Below, piece after piece: positions 1 through 8,977 of a stretch of 39,344 bases of DNA. The stretch comes from Thermoproteota archaeon (lineage in GTDB: Archaea > Thermoproteota > Bathyarchaeia > Bathyarchaeales > Bathycorpusculaceae). The stretch covers positions 1 to 39,344 of the forward strand of contig JAAZBP010000170.1 in assembly GCA_012513715.1 (NCBI GenBank), written 5' to 3'. Within the stretch, counting starts at the first letter, position 1. Every line of letters begins with the position of its first letter. The translations under genes and the position numbers were made by a program. The notes beneath the pieces were generated by a model that saw nothing but the letters and a program-made list of their open reading frames with translations, was not told the DNA's origin and made no database searches.

Positions 1-519
1 GACTTATCCAGTATGGGTTTGAATCCCACTGAAGCACAGTTTAAAGAAATATACAAACGCATAAAAGAATTAGGTGACAAAGGCAAAATAGTGATGGACG
101 CTGATGTGCTAGCCATAGCCGAATCTGTGATGGGGTTAAGTCAAGATAAACCTATACAACTTCAAGAAATGACCTTTGTGGGCGGCGACAAAGTTACATC
201 TACTGCTTCGGTTAGATTAAAAGTAAATGGTAAGGATGTTTGGGGAACTGCTGTGGGTGTAGGCCCTGTTGACGCCGCAATAAATGCAGTTAAAAATGCA
301 ATCTCAGAAACTGAACCGATAACACTTGAAAAATACAATGTTAAAGCCATCACAGGAGGAACAGACGCTATGGTTGAAGTTGTTGTTCACATGCGAAAGG
401 GTAATCGAACCGTAACTGCTATGGGGGTACGAGAAGATATAGTTAAAGCAAGCATGGAAGCTGTTCTCAGTGGCATGAACGTTCTTAAGACAGACTATAA
501 CGGTAAAAACCATAAATAA
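1..519 (+). CDS. leuA: 2-isopropylmalate synthase / citramalate synthase family, C-terminal regulatory (LeuA dimer) domain; 5' truncated by window edge
   Basis: Frame open from base 1 (DLSSMGLNPTEAQFKEIYKRIKELGDKGKIVMDADVLAIAE...). The C-terminal allosteric domain pattern VRLKVNGKDVWGTAVGVGPVDAAINAVKNAI is typical of LeuA/CimA. Confidence 0.85.
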   Translation, partial: DLSSMGLNPTEAQFKEIYKRIKELGDKGKIVMDADVLAIAESVMGLSQDKPIQLQEMTFVGGDKVTSTASVRLKVNGKDVWGTAVGVGPVDAAINAVKNAISETEPITLEKYNVKAITGGTDAMVEVVVHMRKGNRTVTAMGVREDIVKASMEAVLSGMNVLKTDYNGKNHK

Positions 520-734
520 TCTTTCTAAATTTTCTCAAGACATATCCTATTTTTTTAGTCAATTAATTCTTTTTTAATAAAAAATCAAGTGCCACATTAC
601 TCTGCGCAATTAACACCTGCTCTCAATGTGATCTACGGCAACAAAATGCTGGAAAAAATTACGGTAGTTTTTTAAAGGTTTAAATGATGGAATTCAGACT
701 AAACAGACACGATGCTTCCAACTCGGAGGCTTTT

Positions 735-842
735 GCCGGGGTAGCCTAGCCTGGCTAGGGCGCCAGACTCATAATCTGGAGACAAATAGGGCCAAACGCC
801 TGTTGCCAGAAGTCGCGGGCTCGAATCCCGCTCCCGGCACCA
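735..842 (+). tRNA. elongator tRNA-Met (anticodon CAT), intron-containing, CCA encoded
   Basis: Acceptor GCCGGGG/TCCCGGC, anticodon arm CCAGA-CTCATAA-TCTGG, T arm GCGGG-CTCGAAT-CCCGC, 3' ACCA. There is a 30-nt excess in the variable region. Confidence 0.93.
782..811 (+). other. non-canonical archaeal tRNA intron in the variable loop (about position 45/46)
   Basis: Bulge-helix-bulge: CTGG pairs with CCAG (4 bp), with 3-nt bulges AG^A and AA^G. An inner helix CAA/TTG is present. Excision leaves the variable loop AGGTC. Confidence 0.82.
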
Positions 843-887
843 CTTTTTAATCCTTCTTTTTCCTCTCTATTCTTAGGCTGTTAAATT

Positions 888-2489
888 ATGGTCATATCTG
901 GTGAAGCTTGGTTCAAAAATTGGCCTGAAAAAGTGCCGAAGTTTATAAAATATCCAAATATTTCGCTCTGCGAAATCCTTGAAATTTCAGCTAAAAATTA
1001 CCCAGAAAAAGATGCAATAGTTTATGGTGAACAGAAAATTACCTATAAACAGCTAAACTATTTATCTAAAAAATTCGCCAAATATTTAATAAACTTAGGC
1101 ATTAAAAAAAGTGATTGTGTAGCAATTTACCTCCCTAATACTCCTCAGTTTATAGTTGCCTATTTTGGAGCTTTAAAAATTGGTGCTGTTGTAACTACAA
1201 TTAGTCCCATGCACCGTGAACGTGAGGTTCAACATCAGTTATACGATTCTGGTGCTACCACTATTATTACTTCTGCTACCCTTTATCCAATTGTTCAGAA
1301 CATTAAAGATAGTACCTCTTTGGAACATTCAATAACCAGCGGTTTAGGTGATTTCAACTTTGTAAATTTGTTGGATACCCTTTCTGAAACTGATTTTAAA
1401 GTTGAAATAAATCCTAAAGAAGACTTAGCGGCTATACAGTATACAGGAGGCACTACAGGGACAAGTAAAGGTGCAATGTTAACTCATAGAAACCTCGTTT
1501 CAAATGCATATGCTTTTGCATCAATGATACAGGCAACGTCTGATGACGTTTTTCTTACGGTGTTACCCCTTTCTCATATATACGGTATGACTACCAGTTT
1601 GACTGTACCAATTAGTTTAGCAGCAACAATTGTACTTTTGCCAAAATTTAGGCCAATTGAAGTTCTTGCGGCAATACAGAACAATCAAGTCACGGTTTTC
1701 TGTGGTGTACCCACTATGTACCAAATGTTGCTAAGTAGCCCAAATCTTACTATGTACAAACTTAATTCAATCAGAGTTTGTATATCTGGTGCATCTCCAT
1801 TACCCCCTCAAGTACAGAAACAATTTATGAAAATCACACAAGGCTTTTTAGCAGAAGGCTATGGGTTGTCTGAAGCATCGCCTGTTACTCACTGTACACC
1901 AGTGGACAAGTCATTTCCTCTACGAGTGGGCTCGATTGGTTTACCATTACCTAATACACAAGCAAAAATCGTTGACTTACAAACTGGAGAAATTTTAATC
2001 AACCCAGGTGAAATTGGCGAGTTAACTGTGAAAGGTCCACAGGTTATGAATGGGTATTGGAAAAAACCTAAGGAAACTGCTTTGGTGCTTAGGAACGGTT
2101 GGCTTCTCACAGGTGATATTGCATTTATGGACAGCGAAGGGTATTTCTACATTACTGATCGTAAAAAAGACTTAATCAAACATAAAGATTACAGTGTTTA
2201 CCCTCGAGAACTCGAAGATCTGTTTTATGAACATCCAGCAGTAAAGCTTTGTGCTGTAATTGGAAAACCACATCCGATAGTTGGTGAAGTACCTAAAGCG
2301 TTTGTAGTTCTAAAAGAAGGTTTTAGCCCACCAAAAGAGGAACTCCAGAATTTCATTAACAATAAAGTTGCATCCTACAAAGCTATCCGCGAAATTGAAT
2401 TTAGAAAAGAGTTGCCCCTAAGTTCTGCAGGTAAAATTCTAAAACAAAAACTTAGAGCTGAGGAGACAAATAATTTAAAGATCAATTGA
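888..2489 (+). CDS. AMP-dependent acyl-CoA synthetase/ligase (long-chain fatty acid or 4-coumarate-CoA ligase like)
   Basis: ANL superfamily motifs YTGGTTGTSKGAMLTH, YGLSEASP, GWLLTGD, YFYITDRKKDLI and C-terminal GKILKQKLR. Confidence 0.92.
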   Translation: MVISGEAWFKNWPEKVPKFIKYPNISLCEILEISAKNYPEKDAIVYGEQKITYKQLNYLSKKFAKYLINLGIKKSDCVAIYLPNTPQFIVAYFGALKIGAVVTTISPMHREREVQHQLYDSGATTIITSATLYPIVQNIKDSTSLEHSITSGLGDFNFVNLLDTLSETDFKVEINPKEDLAAIQYTGGTTGTSKGAMLTHRNLVSNAYAFASMIQATSDDVFLTVLPLSHIYGMTTSLTVPISLAATIVLLPKFRPIEVLAAIQNNQVTVFCGVPTMYQMLLSSPNLTMYKLNSIRVCISGASPLPPQVQKQFMKITQGFLAEGYGLSEASPVTHCTPVDKSFPLRVGSIGLPLPNTQAKIVDLQTGEILINPGEIGELTVKGPQVMNGYWKKPKETALVLRNGWLLTGDIAFMDSEGYFYITDRKKDLIKHKDYSVYPRELEDLFYEHPAVKLCAVIGKPHPIVGEVPKAFVVLKEGFSPPKEELQNFINNKVASYKAIREIEFRKELPLSSAGKILKQKLRAEETNNLKIN

Positions 2490-2510
2490 AAATAATGCAA
2501 CTTAGTTTTG

Positions 2511-3140
2511 TTAATTGCCTCCAAGTTTATACGATAAAACTGTGTTCCACGCTGAACCTTCCTTAGTAAAGACTTTTACATCCTTAAAGCCGACACTTTC
2601 TAGTAGTTTTTTGATGTCTCCTATAGGGTATAGGCATAATTGTGCCTCCTTTATAATTTCAGCGTGTTTTACTTCATAAACTCCGTCTTTTATCATTTCG
2701 TTAGTCATTAAGAATTTACCCTTTGGTTTCAATATACGCTTTATTTCCTCGAAGGCTGATTGCAGATTAGGCCAAAAATAATATGTTTCAAAAGCTGTAA
2801 CTAAATCAAAATAATTGTCTGAAAAGCCTGTATTTACCACAGACCTTTCAAATATCTGTACTCTTTTTTCTTCAACCAGTTTCTTGTTAACTTTCTCAGA
2901 ATACCTGACCATTTCAGCTGAATGATCTATACCTAACACTTTTCCTTTTGAGGCAAGTTTAGTTAATCTAGCGATTGTTTTGCCTCCCCCACAACCTACA
3001 TCTAGAATTATTGATTCAGGTGAAATATCTACAAATGTTAAACCCCATGTGGTGAGGTTTTTATGCCCTCTATTCATTGCTGCCGCAACATTTCTTCCTT
3101 GTTTACCTACTGGACATTTATATTGATCAGTATTTTTCAA
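2511..3140 (-). CDS. class I SAM-dependent methyltransferase
   Basis: Motif I ILDVGCGGGKTIARL, motif II GKVLGIDHSAEMV, and FDLVTAFETYYFWPN. Confidence 0.88.
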   Translation of the reverse strand: MKNTDQYKCPVGKQGRNVAAAMNRGHKNLTTWGLTFVDISPESIILDVGCGGGKTIARLTKLASKGKVLGIDHSAEMVRYSEKVNKKLVEEKRVQIFERSVVNTGFSDNYFDLVTAFETYYFWPNLQSAFEEIKRILKPKGKFLMTNEMIKDGVYEVKHAEIIKEAQLCLYPIGDIKKLLESVGFKDVKVFTKEGSAWNTVLSYKLGGN

Positions 3141-3168
3141 TTATTTTCACTTTTCGCTTTTTTGATAT

Positions 3169-3188
3169 ATTGAGTATAAAAGCTCAAT
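3169..3188. promoter_or_regulatory. inverted repeat ATTGAG-TATAAAAG-CTCAAT enclosing a TATA box between divergent genes
   Basis: Perfect 6-bp arms flank an 8-nt core. On the minus strand the core reads CTTTTATA, about 35 bp upstream of the methyltransferase start. Confidence 0.5.
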
Positions 3189-3305
3189 TAAACAATCTCT
3201 ATTTGGGTTTTAGGCTAAATATGATTTTTTCCTTTTAGATGGAGTTTTTATGTGGTTACACTTTATATTAATTCTCGCATAAGATAATTAAAGAGTGTCG
3301 CTTAG

Positions 3306-5588
3306 TTGCGTGTTAGAATAGTAGTCACTGGTATTGTGCAAGGTGTTGGATTTCGACCTTTTATCTATCGTGAGGCTGTTAAAAACAATCTCACAGGATA
3401 CGTACGTAACATGGGTGACGCTGGTGTTGAAGTACTGCTTGACGGAAGCTCTCAAAATATTGACAAGTTTATGAGCGATTTAAATTCCAAAAAGCCACCT
3501 CTAGCCCAAATTGATCAAATTAGGCGCACAGAAATTTTAGGTACTAACGGGTACACAAAATTTACTATTTATCAAAGCTTAAAAGAAGTGGAGAACTCGG
3601 GTTCAATTATTCCTCCAGATGTAGCTATCTGTAATCAATGCCTCAGAGAACTTCGTGACCCTAAAAATCCCCGGTTTGACTATTTTTTTATCACCTGCAC
3701 TGATTGTGGTCCACGTTTTACTATAATAGAACAACTTCCTTATGACCGTGAAAACACCGCTATGAAAGATTTTCCATTATGTGGTTTCTGTAAAAAAGAA
3801 TATGTTGATCCAAAAAACCGGAGATTTCATGCACAAACTGTTGCATGCCCTATATGCGGACCCAAAGCGTACTTAACAACCAACAAGGGTGTCGCTTTGC
3901 GAGTACAAGACCCAATGCGGACTGCAGGAAAGTTGCTTTCTGAAGGAAAAATTTTAGCAATAAAAGGTTACGGTGGCTTTCATATTGCTGCGTCAACAAC
4001 ACTTGAATCTCCTTTATCCATTTTAAGAAAAATGAAGTTTAGGCAAGAAAAACCCTTCGCAATAATGGCTAGAAGTATAGATGCCGTAAAAATGATTGCA
4101 GAGGTCAATTCAAAAGAGCAAGAATTATTAACTTCTCCACAACGCCCAATCGTCTTGCTAAATAAGAACAAACATTATAATCTTTCACCTTTGGTTGCAC
4201 CAAACCTTCACAACATAGGAGTTATGTTGCCCTATACTGGTTTGCATTATATGCTGTTTGATCAAGTAGAAAATACTTCTTTTGTGATGACTAGTGCGAA
4301 TCCCCCGAATCAACCTATTCTTAATGATGATATAGAATCAGTGAAAACTCTTGGTGAGACAGTTGACTACTTCCTTTTTCATAACCGAAAGATAGCAAAT
4401 CGATGTGATGACTCAGTTATGCGAGTACATGGCAGTCGTCAAGTGTTTCTTCGTAGAAGCAGAGGCTACTCTCCTACTCCAATAAGGCTTAAGAAGAAAT
4501 CAAAATGTTGTGTTGTAGGTTTAGGTGGAGAATTAAATAACACCTCCTGTGTCCTTCTCAATGAAAAAGTATTTGTTAGCCAACACATTGGAGACGTTGA
4601 AAACATAGAAACCCAAAATTTCCTTCAAGAAGCAACCGGCCATCTTTATCGTTTAACTAACTGCAAAGCTGAAGCTGTTGTATGTGACTTACATCCAAAA
4701 TTCACTACTACAACAATAGCAAAAGAAATGGCTCAAAAAGAGAATATGAAAATTGTCCAAGTGCAACATCATCACGCCCACGCGGCTGCTTTAATGGCTG
4801 AACACAACTTAGATGATATAATTGCCATAACCTGTGACGGATACGGTTATGGTTTGGATGGGGAAGCATGGGGAGGAGAAATTTTTTACTCCACATTCGA
4901 TTCACTGAGGTTTAGTCGTTTAGGACATTTAGAACCTCAATCATTGTTGGGCGGAGACCTAGCTAGTCATTATCCGCTTCGTATAGCAGCAGGTATACTA
5001 AACAAGGCAGGTGTAGACATTGAAGGTTGGTTACTTTCAAAAAGCAAACATTTCCCACATGGTGTAACTGAAGCTAAACTTGTGGCTAACCAACTTAAAA
5101 CAAAAAAAGGTATTGTCAAAACAACAAGTTGCGGACGAATTCTTGATGCTGTGGCTGCTATTTTAGGTATTTGTTTCAAGCGTAGTTATGAAGGAGAACC
5201 TGCAATGAAACTAGAATCGGTAGCTTTGTCTGGTAAAGATGTCTTAAACTTGGCTCCAATTATTAAAGGCGGCATTTTAGAAACAACATCAATGTTTAGA
5301 ACAATTTATAATTCTCTAAATAGTGTTTCTACTGAAAATTTGGCTAATTCAGCTCATATTTATTTAGCTAAAGGTTTAGCTTTATTAGCTATACAAAAAG
5401 CTATTGAACAAGGTGTGAAAAATATTGGTTTTACAGGCGGCGCTGCCTGTAACCAGATTCTGAGTAAGCAAATACGAGAAACTGTGGAGTCCGAGGGTTT
5501 TAATTTTTATGTACACGAGTCAATTCCAGCTGGAGATGGTGGAATCTCATTTGGTCAGGCAGTTATAGCTGGATTTTCTGATTTTTAG
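3306..5588 (+). CDS. hypF: carbamoyltransferase HypF ([NiFe] hydrogenase maturation), TTG start
   Basis: N-terminal acylphosphatase domain (GIVQGVGFRPFIYR), Zn-finger motifs (CNQCLRELRDP, CTDCGPRFTII, CGFCKKEY, CPICGP), YrdC-like domain, and Kae1-like C-terminal domain (HHHAHAAALMAEH, GGAACNQ). Confidence 0.97.
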   Translation: MRVRIVVTGIVQGVGFRPFIYREAVKNNLTGYVRNMGDAGVEVLLDGSSQNIDKFMSDLNSKKPPLAQIDQIRRTEILGTNGYTKFTIYQSLKEVENSGSIIPPDVAICNQCLRELRDPKNPRFDYFFITCTDCGPRFTIIEQLPYDRENTAMKDFPLCGFCKKEYVDPKNRRFHAQTVACPICGPKAYLTTNKGVALRVQDPMRTAGKLLSEGKILAIKGYGGFHIAASTTLESPLSILRKMKFRQEKPFAIMARSIDAVKMIAEVNSKEQELLTSPQRPIVLLNKNKHYNLSPLVAPNLHNIGVMLPYTGLHYMLFDQVENTSFVMTSANPPNQPILNDDIESVKTLGETVDYFLFHNRKIANRCDDSVMRVHGSRQVFLRRSRGYSPTPIRLKKKSKCCVVGLGGELNNTSCVLLNEKVFVSQHIGDVENIETQNFLQEATGHLYRLTNCKAEAVVCDLHPKFTTTTIAKEMAQKENMKIVQVQHHHAHAAALMAEHNLDDIIAITCDGYGYGLDGEAWGGEIFYSTFDSLRFSRLGHLEPQSLLGGDLASHYPLRIAAGILNKAGVDIEGWLLSKSKHFPHGVTEAKLVANQLKTKKGIVKTTSCGRILDAVAAILGICFKRSYEGEPAMKLESVALSGKDVLNLAPIIKGGILETTSMFRTIYNSLNSVSTENLANSAHIYLAKGLALLAIQKAIEQGVKNIGFTGGAACNQILSKQIRETVESEGFNFYVHESIPAGDGGISFGQAVIAGFSDF

Positions 5589-5639
5589 ACCAATCTGTTT
5601 TTATCGTCCTTCACCAAGTTTTAATTTATTTGATGCCTT

Positions 5640-5864
5640 ATGTGTTTAGCAATTCCTGCAAAAATTTTAAGCCTCGAGGCAGACAAAGCTCAGGTTGACT
5701 TCGGGCAAGGTGTATCAAGAGAGGTTAATGTATCTCTGGTTGATGCTAAACTAGGTGACTATGTGTTAGTGCACGCAGGGTACGCCATTCAAGTTCTTGA
5801 GGAAAAGGATGCTTTAGAAACTTTGAGTCTTTGGAACGAACTTCTTCAAGCGAGTCAAGAATAA
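5640..5864 (+). CDS. hypC: hydrogenase assembly chaperone HypC/HupF
   Basis: N-terminus MCLAIPAKI with the essential Cys2; 74 aa; lies in the hyp cluster. Confidence 0.96.
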   Translation: MCLAIPAKILSLEADKAQVDFGQGVSREVNVSLVDAKLGDYVLVHAGYAIQVLEEKDALETLSLWNELLQASQE

Positions 5865-5879
5865 ACGAAGGAGACTGTT

Positions 5880-6968
5880 TTGGAACAGACCTTGAAGTTT
5901 AGAGATCCAGAACTTGCAAACAGTATAGCCCTAAAGATCAAAGCTGTTGCTCCTAAGCAGGGCCATTTTAAAATCTGCCATGTATGTGGAACTCATGAAT
6001 GGACAATAACCCATTTTGGTTTGCGTAGTCTATTACCCGAAAACGTGGAAGTGATAGCTGGTCCAGGTTGCCCAGTTTGTATAGTGCCTGCAGCAGAAAT
6101 TGATGAGGCTTTGCTTCTAGCTAAACAGGGAAAAGTCATAACTTGCTTTGGTGATTTATTAAGAGTTCCTGGGAGTAAATTCTCGCTTATAGACGCTAAA
6201 GCGGCAGGTGCTGACGTCAGAATAGTTTATGCGCTTTCGGATGCAATTAAAATGGCGGAAAAAGAAAATAGTAAAGACTTTGTCTTTTTCGCAGTAGGCT
6301 TTGAAACTACAGCGCCCATCACTGCGGTAGAGGCTTTAGGTCATTTACCAGCAAATTTTAGTTTCCTAGTTTCTCATCGTTTGATTCCGCCAGCAATGAA
6401 ACTATTGCTAAGTGTAGAAGACCTTAAACTGAATGGTTTTATTGCTCCTGGTCATGTAAGCGCCATTATAGGTCTAAAACCATACGAGATATTTACGAAG
6501 AATTACAATATGCCCACAGTCGTAGCAGGCTTTGAACCGATTGACGTTTTGATGTCCATTTACCTAATTCTTAAACAAATCAATACGGGTGATATACGTT
6601 TAGAAAATGAATACAGCAGAGTAGTTCACCCGGAAGGTAACAAAAAAGCTCTTGACCTAATGGAAAAAGCTTTCGAAGTGACAGCTGGGAACTGGAGAGG
6701 TATAGGAGAACTTCCGAATTCTGCTTTACAGTTAAAAGAGTCTCTTAAAGAATATGATACTCGTAAAAAATATAACATTCAAATCAAACAAGGTGAGGAC
6801 GTACATCGTGGCTGTCAATGCCATCAAGTAATAGTTGGAAAAATTAGGCCTAACCAATGTCCAATGTTCTTAAAGTCATGTACACCTGCTAATCCGGTTG
6901 GAGCATGTATGGTTAGCAGTGAAGGCACCTGTCGTGTATGGGCAAAAAATGTTGCAGCCCAAACCTAG
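5880..6968 (+). CDS. hypD: hydrogenase maturation protein HypD
   Basis: VCGTHEWTITHFGLRSLLPENVEVIAGPGCPVC and HRGCQCHQVIVG plus Fe-S cysteines; TTG start. Confidence 0.96.
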   Translation: MEQTLKFRDPELANSIALKIKAVAPKQGHFKICHVCGTHEWTITHFGLRSLLPENVEVIAGPGCPVCIVPAAEIDEALLLAKQGKVITCFGDLLRVPGSKFSLIDAKAAGADVRIVYALSDAIKMAEKENSKDFVFFAVGFETTAPITAVEALGHLPANFSFLVSHRLIPPAMKLLLSVEDLKLNGFIAPGHVSAIIGLKPYEIFTKNYNMPTVVAGFEPIDVLMSIYLILKQINTGDIRLENEYSRVVHPEGNKKALDLMEKAFEVTAGNWRGIGELPNSALQLKESLKEYDTRKKYNIQIKQGEDVHRGCQCHQVIVGKIRPNQCPMFLKSCTPANPVGACMVSSEGTCRVWAKNVAAQT

Positions 6969-8026
6969 CAAATACGTGGTACTGGGTCACCAACCGGTCT
7001 AGCGATTATTCTTTTTCCACCCACCTGTGTTTGCATCGCTACGCCTTTAAATTCTCCAGTGGCTTCACCGATAATTTGTGCATCTTTACCTTCAGGTTTT
7101 TGTCTTAGAAAACCCACGATTTCTTCTGCTTTTTCAGGAACTGCACCTATTATTATTTTACCTTCATTACCTATTTCAAGCGGATCTAAACCCAACATTT
7201 CGCATGCTGTTTTTACATCCTCGCGGATAGGAATTTTATCTTCTTGGATTAATATTCCCACTTTGGATTTTTCACTCCATTCATTCAATGCGTCGGCAAG
7301 TCCCCCCCTTGTTGCATCTTTAATTGAGACTACGCCACCCACTTCTTTTAGTAGGCTTTGGATTATCAGATTAAGCGGTTTCACATCTGATTTTATTTCG
7401 CTCCCGAACGCTAAACCTTGCTGAGCTGAAAGTACAGCTAAACCATGATCTCCGATTGTGCCCAAAAGAATAATTTTGTCTCCAACTGTCAAATTAGAGT
7501 CAAGTAGCCACCGCTGTGTTAGGTTTCGGTACTTTTTAACCACTTCAAGATTACTATCTAAAGCTGCTGTGCGTTTACCGATACCTGAGACATTCATGAC
7601 ACAACCACCTAAACTGCCCTTTTCCACTACTTTTGTGTCACCAGTCACAATTCCTACATTTGCTTTAAGGCAGGTTTCTCTCATGCTGCCGAGTATTTGC
7701 TCTAAATCTGAAAAGGGCATTCCTTCTTCTAATATCAATCCACAAGCTAAAGCAAAAGGTTGGGCCCCCAAACAGGCAATATCGTTTACTGTGCCTGAGA
7801 TAGCTATATGTCCTATGTCTCCACCTGGAAAAAAGATTGGTTTAACTGCATGTGAATCACTTTTAAATACGATATCCCCTACAACTGCCGCATCATCCAT
7901 CGCTTCTAGAGGCACTTCTGCATTTCCTATTCCACCGAAAGCTTTTACAATATAGTTTTTTACGAGGTCATGCATTACTGTACCGCCAGCGCCATGTAAC
8001 ATAGTGATTTTTTCTTTTTTTTCCAT
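6965..8026 (-). CDS. hypE: hydrogenase maturation protein HypE
   Basis: PurM-like fold motifs (HGAGGTVMHDLV, MDDAAVVGDIVFKSDSHAVKP) and the canonical C-terminal ...PVPRIC that carries the modifiable Cys. Confidence 0.96.
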   Translation of the reverse strand: MEKKEKITMLHGAGGTVMHDLVKNYIVKAFGGIGNAEVPLEAMDDAAVVGDIVFKSDSHAVKPIFFPGGDIGHIAISGTVNDIACLGAQPFALACGLILEEGMPFSDLEQILGSMRETCLKANVGIVTGDTKVVEKGSLGGCVMNVSGIGKRTAALDSNLEVVKKYRNLTQRWLLDSNLTVGDKIILLGTIGDHGLAVLSAQQGLAFGSEIKSDVKPLNLIIQSLLKEVGGVVSIKDATRGGLADALNEWSEKSKVGILIQEDKIPIREDVKTACEMLGLDPLEIGNEGKIIIGAVPEKAEEIVGFLRQKPEGKDAQIIGEATGEFKGVAMQTQVGGKRIIARPVGDPVPRIC

Positions 8027-8383
8027 GATTTAGTCGTCTCTTAACACTTTTTACTCGATTAGACTACCTTAAAACGTTAAAAATAAACACATCGCAAAAA
8101 TGTTTGCTTTCTTAGGTTGTTTGTACCTTAAACTTGTAGTTTCATGACTTTTTTTGGTTTACTTATTATCTTCAAATGGCATAATTTTTTATAAAATTAT
8201 TATGTTTTTAGATATTTCATGTTTTTCAATACTGGATTTTTCTAATTCGTTGATTAAACCTTGTACTGCTGTTAATAAGACAACGCTCAACGCAGATATT
8301 TTGTTTGTAAAACTGCTGTTTTATGGGCAAACTATAAAAGGCTAAACGCCATCCAAAAACTATACACCTCACGCGTTCGAATT

Positions 8384-8399
8384 GTTCCGTCGCAGGAAC
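8384..8399. promoter_or_regulatory. short inverted repeat GTTCC-GTCGCA-GGAAC upstream of the ribosomal cluster
   Basis: Perfect 5-bp arms with a 6-nt loop, seen directly; function unknown. Confidence 0.3.
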
Positions 8400-8414
8400 T
8401 AAATAGTAAGTTTA

Positions 8415-8430
8415 AACTAAAATCTTAGTT
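8415..8430. promoter_or_regulatory. short inverted repeat AACTAA-AATC-TTAGTT upstream of the ribosomal cluster
   Basis: Perfect 6-bp arms. It is followed by a TATA-like CCATATAAATCG and then the uL22 start at 8492. Confidence 0.35.
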
Positions 8431-8491
8431 ATGGTACGGAAAGCCATATAAATCGCTTTTACGTGTTTGATTTCGCATCGGAGAAATAAAA

Positions 8492-8977
8492 ATGCCAAAA
8501 TGGGGATACTCAATAATCGAAGAAAAGCTTAATCCAGATATAACAGCGAAAGCCAGCGGGAGAGAACTTAAAGTATCCCATAAAGCCGCTAGGGAAGTAG
8601 CTAAGGCTATAAAAGGTATGGATCTCGCGCAGGCTAAGGAATATCTGCGTGATGTCATGGCTATGAAAAAACCCATTCCATATGCTCGTTTCACTAAAAA
8701 ATTAGGACACAAGGGCGGTATGGAAAAACACTGTGTGGGTAGATATCCAATAAAAACTGCTGAACGTGTTCTTCGCGTGGTAAAAGCAGCTCAAGCTAAT
8801 GCAGAAAATAAAGGCTTGGATGTGGACCGTCTACGAATAATTCACACAGCGGCTTATCCTGGAATGAAGATAAAACGCTATACACCTAGAGCACACGGTA
8901 GAGCATCGCCAAAATATGATACAACAACACATTTCGAAATTGTGCTCGAAGAAAAAATGACTCAAGGAGAACAGTAA
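8492..8977 (+). CDS. rpl22: 50S ribosomal protein uL22
   Basis: Archaeal uL22: KASGRELKVSHKAAREVAKAIKG and C-terminal RAHGRASPKYDTTTHFEIVLEE. Confidence 0.97.
   Translation: MPKWGYSIIEEKLNPDITAKASGRELKVSHKAAREVAKAIKGMDLAQAKEYLRDVMAMKKPIPYARFTKKLGHKGGMEKHCVGRYPIKTAERVLRVVKAAQANAENKGLDVDRLRIIHTAAYPGMKIKRYTPRAHGRASPKYDTTTHFEIVLEEKMTQGEQ

Noticed and set aside
593-630. Weak inverted repeat CACATT...AATGTG between leuA and tRNA-Met
   Set aside because: Only 6-bp arms with a 26-nt loop in AT-rich sequence; expected by chance.
7485-7590. Repeated LDSNL motif in HypE (LDSNLEVVKKYRNLTQRWLLDSNL) as a recent internal duplication
   Set aside because: The two copies use different codons for most residues, so a recent duplication is not supported; more likely a chance repeat in a variable loop.
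7059-7955. Two + strand ORFs (121 and 165 aa) opposite hypE
   Set aside because: Antisense shadows of the strongly supported hypE reading frame; the composition (Ser/Pro/Ile rich) fits an antisense frame and no family is recognisable.
8154-8345. 63-aa + strand ORF in the hypE-uL22 gap
   Set aside because: AT-driven composition, no recognisable domain, no clear RBS; probably chance.
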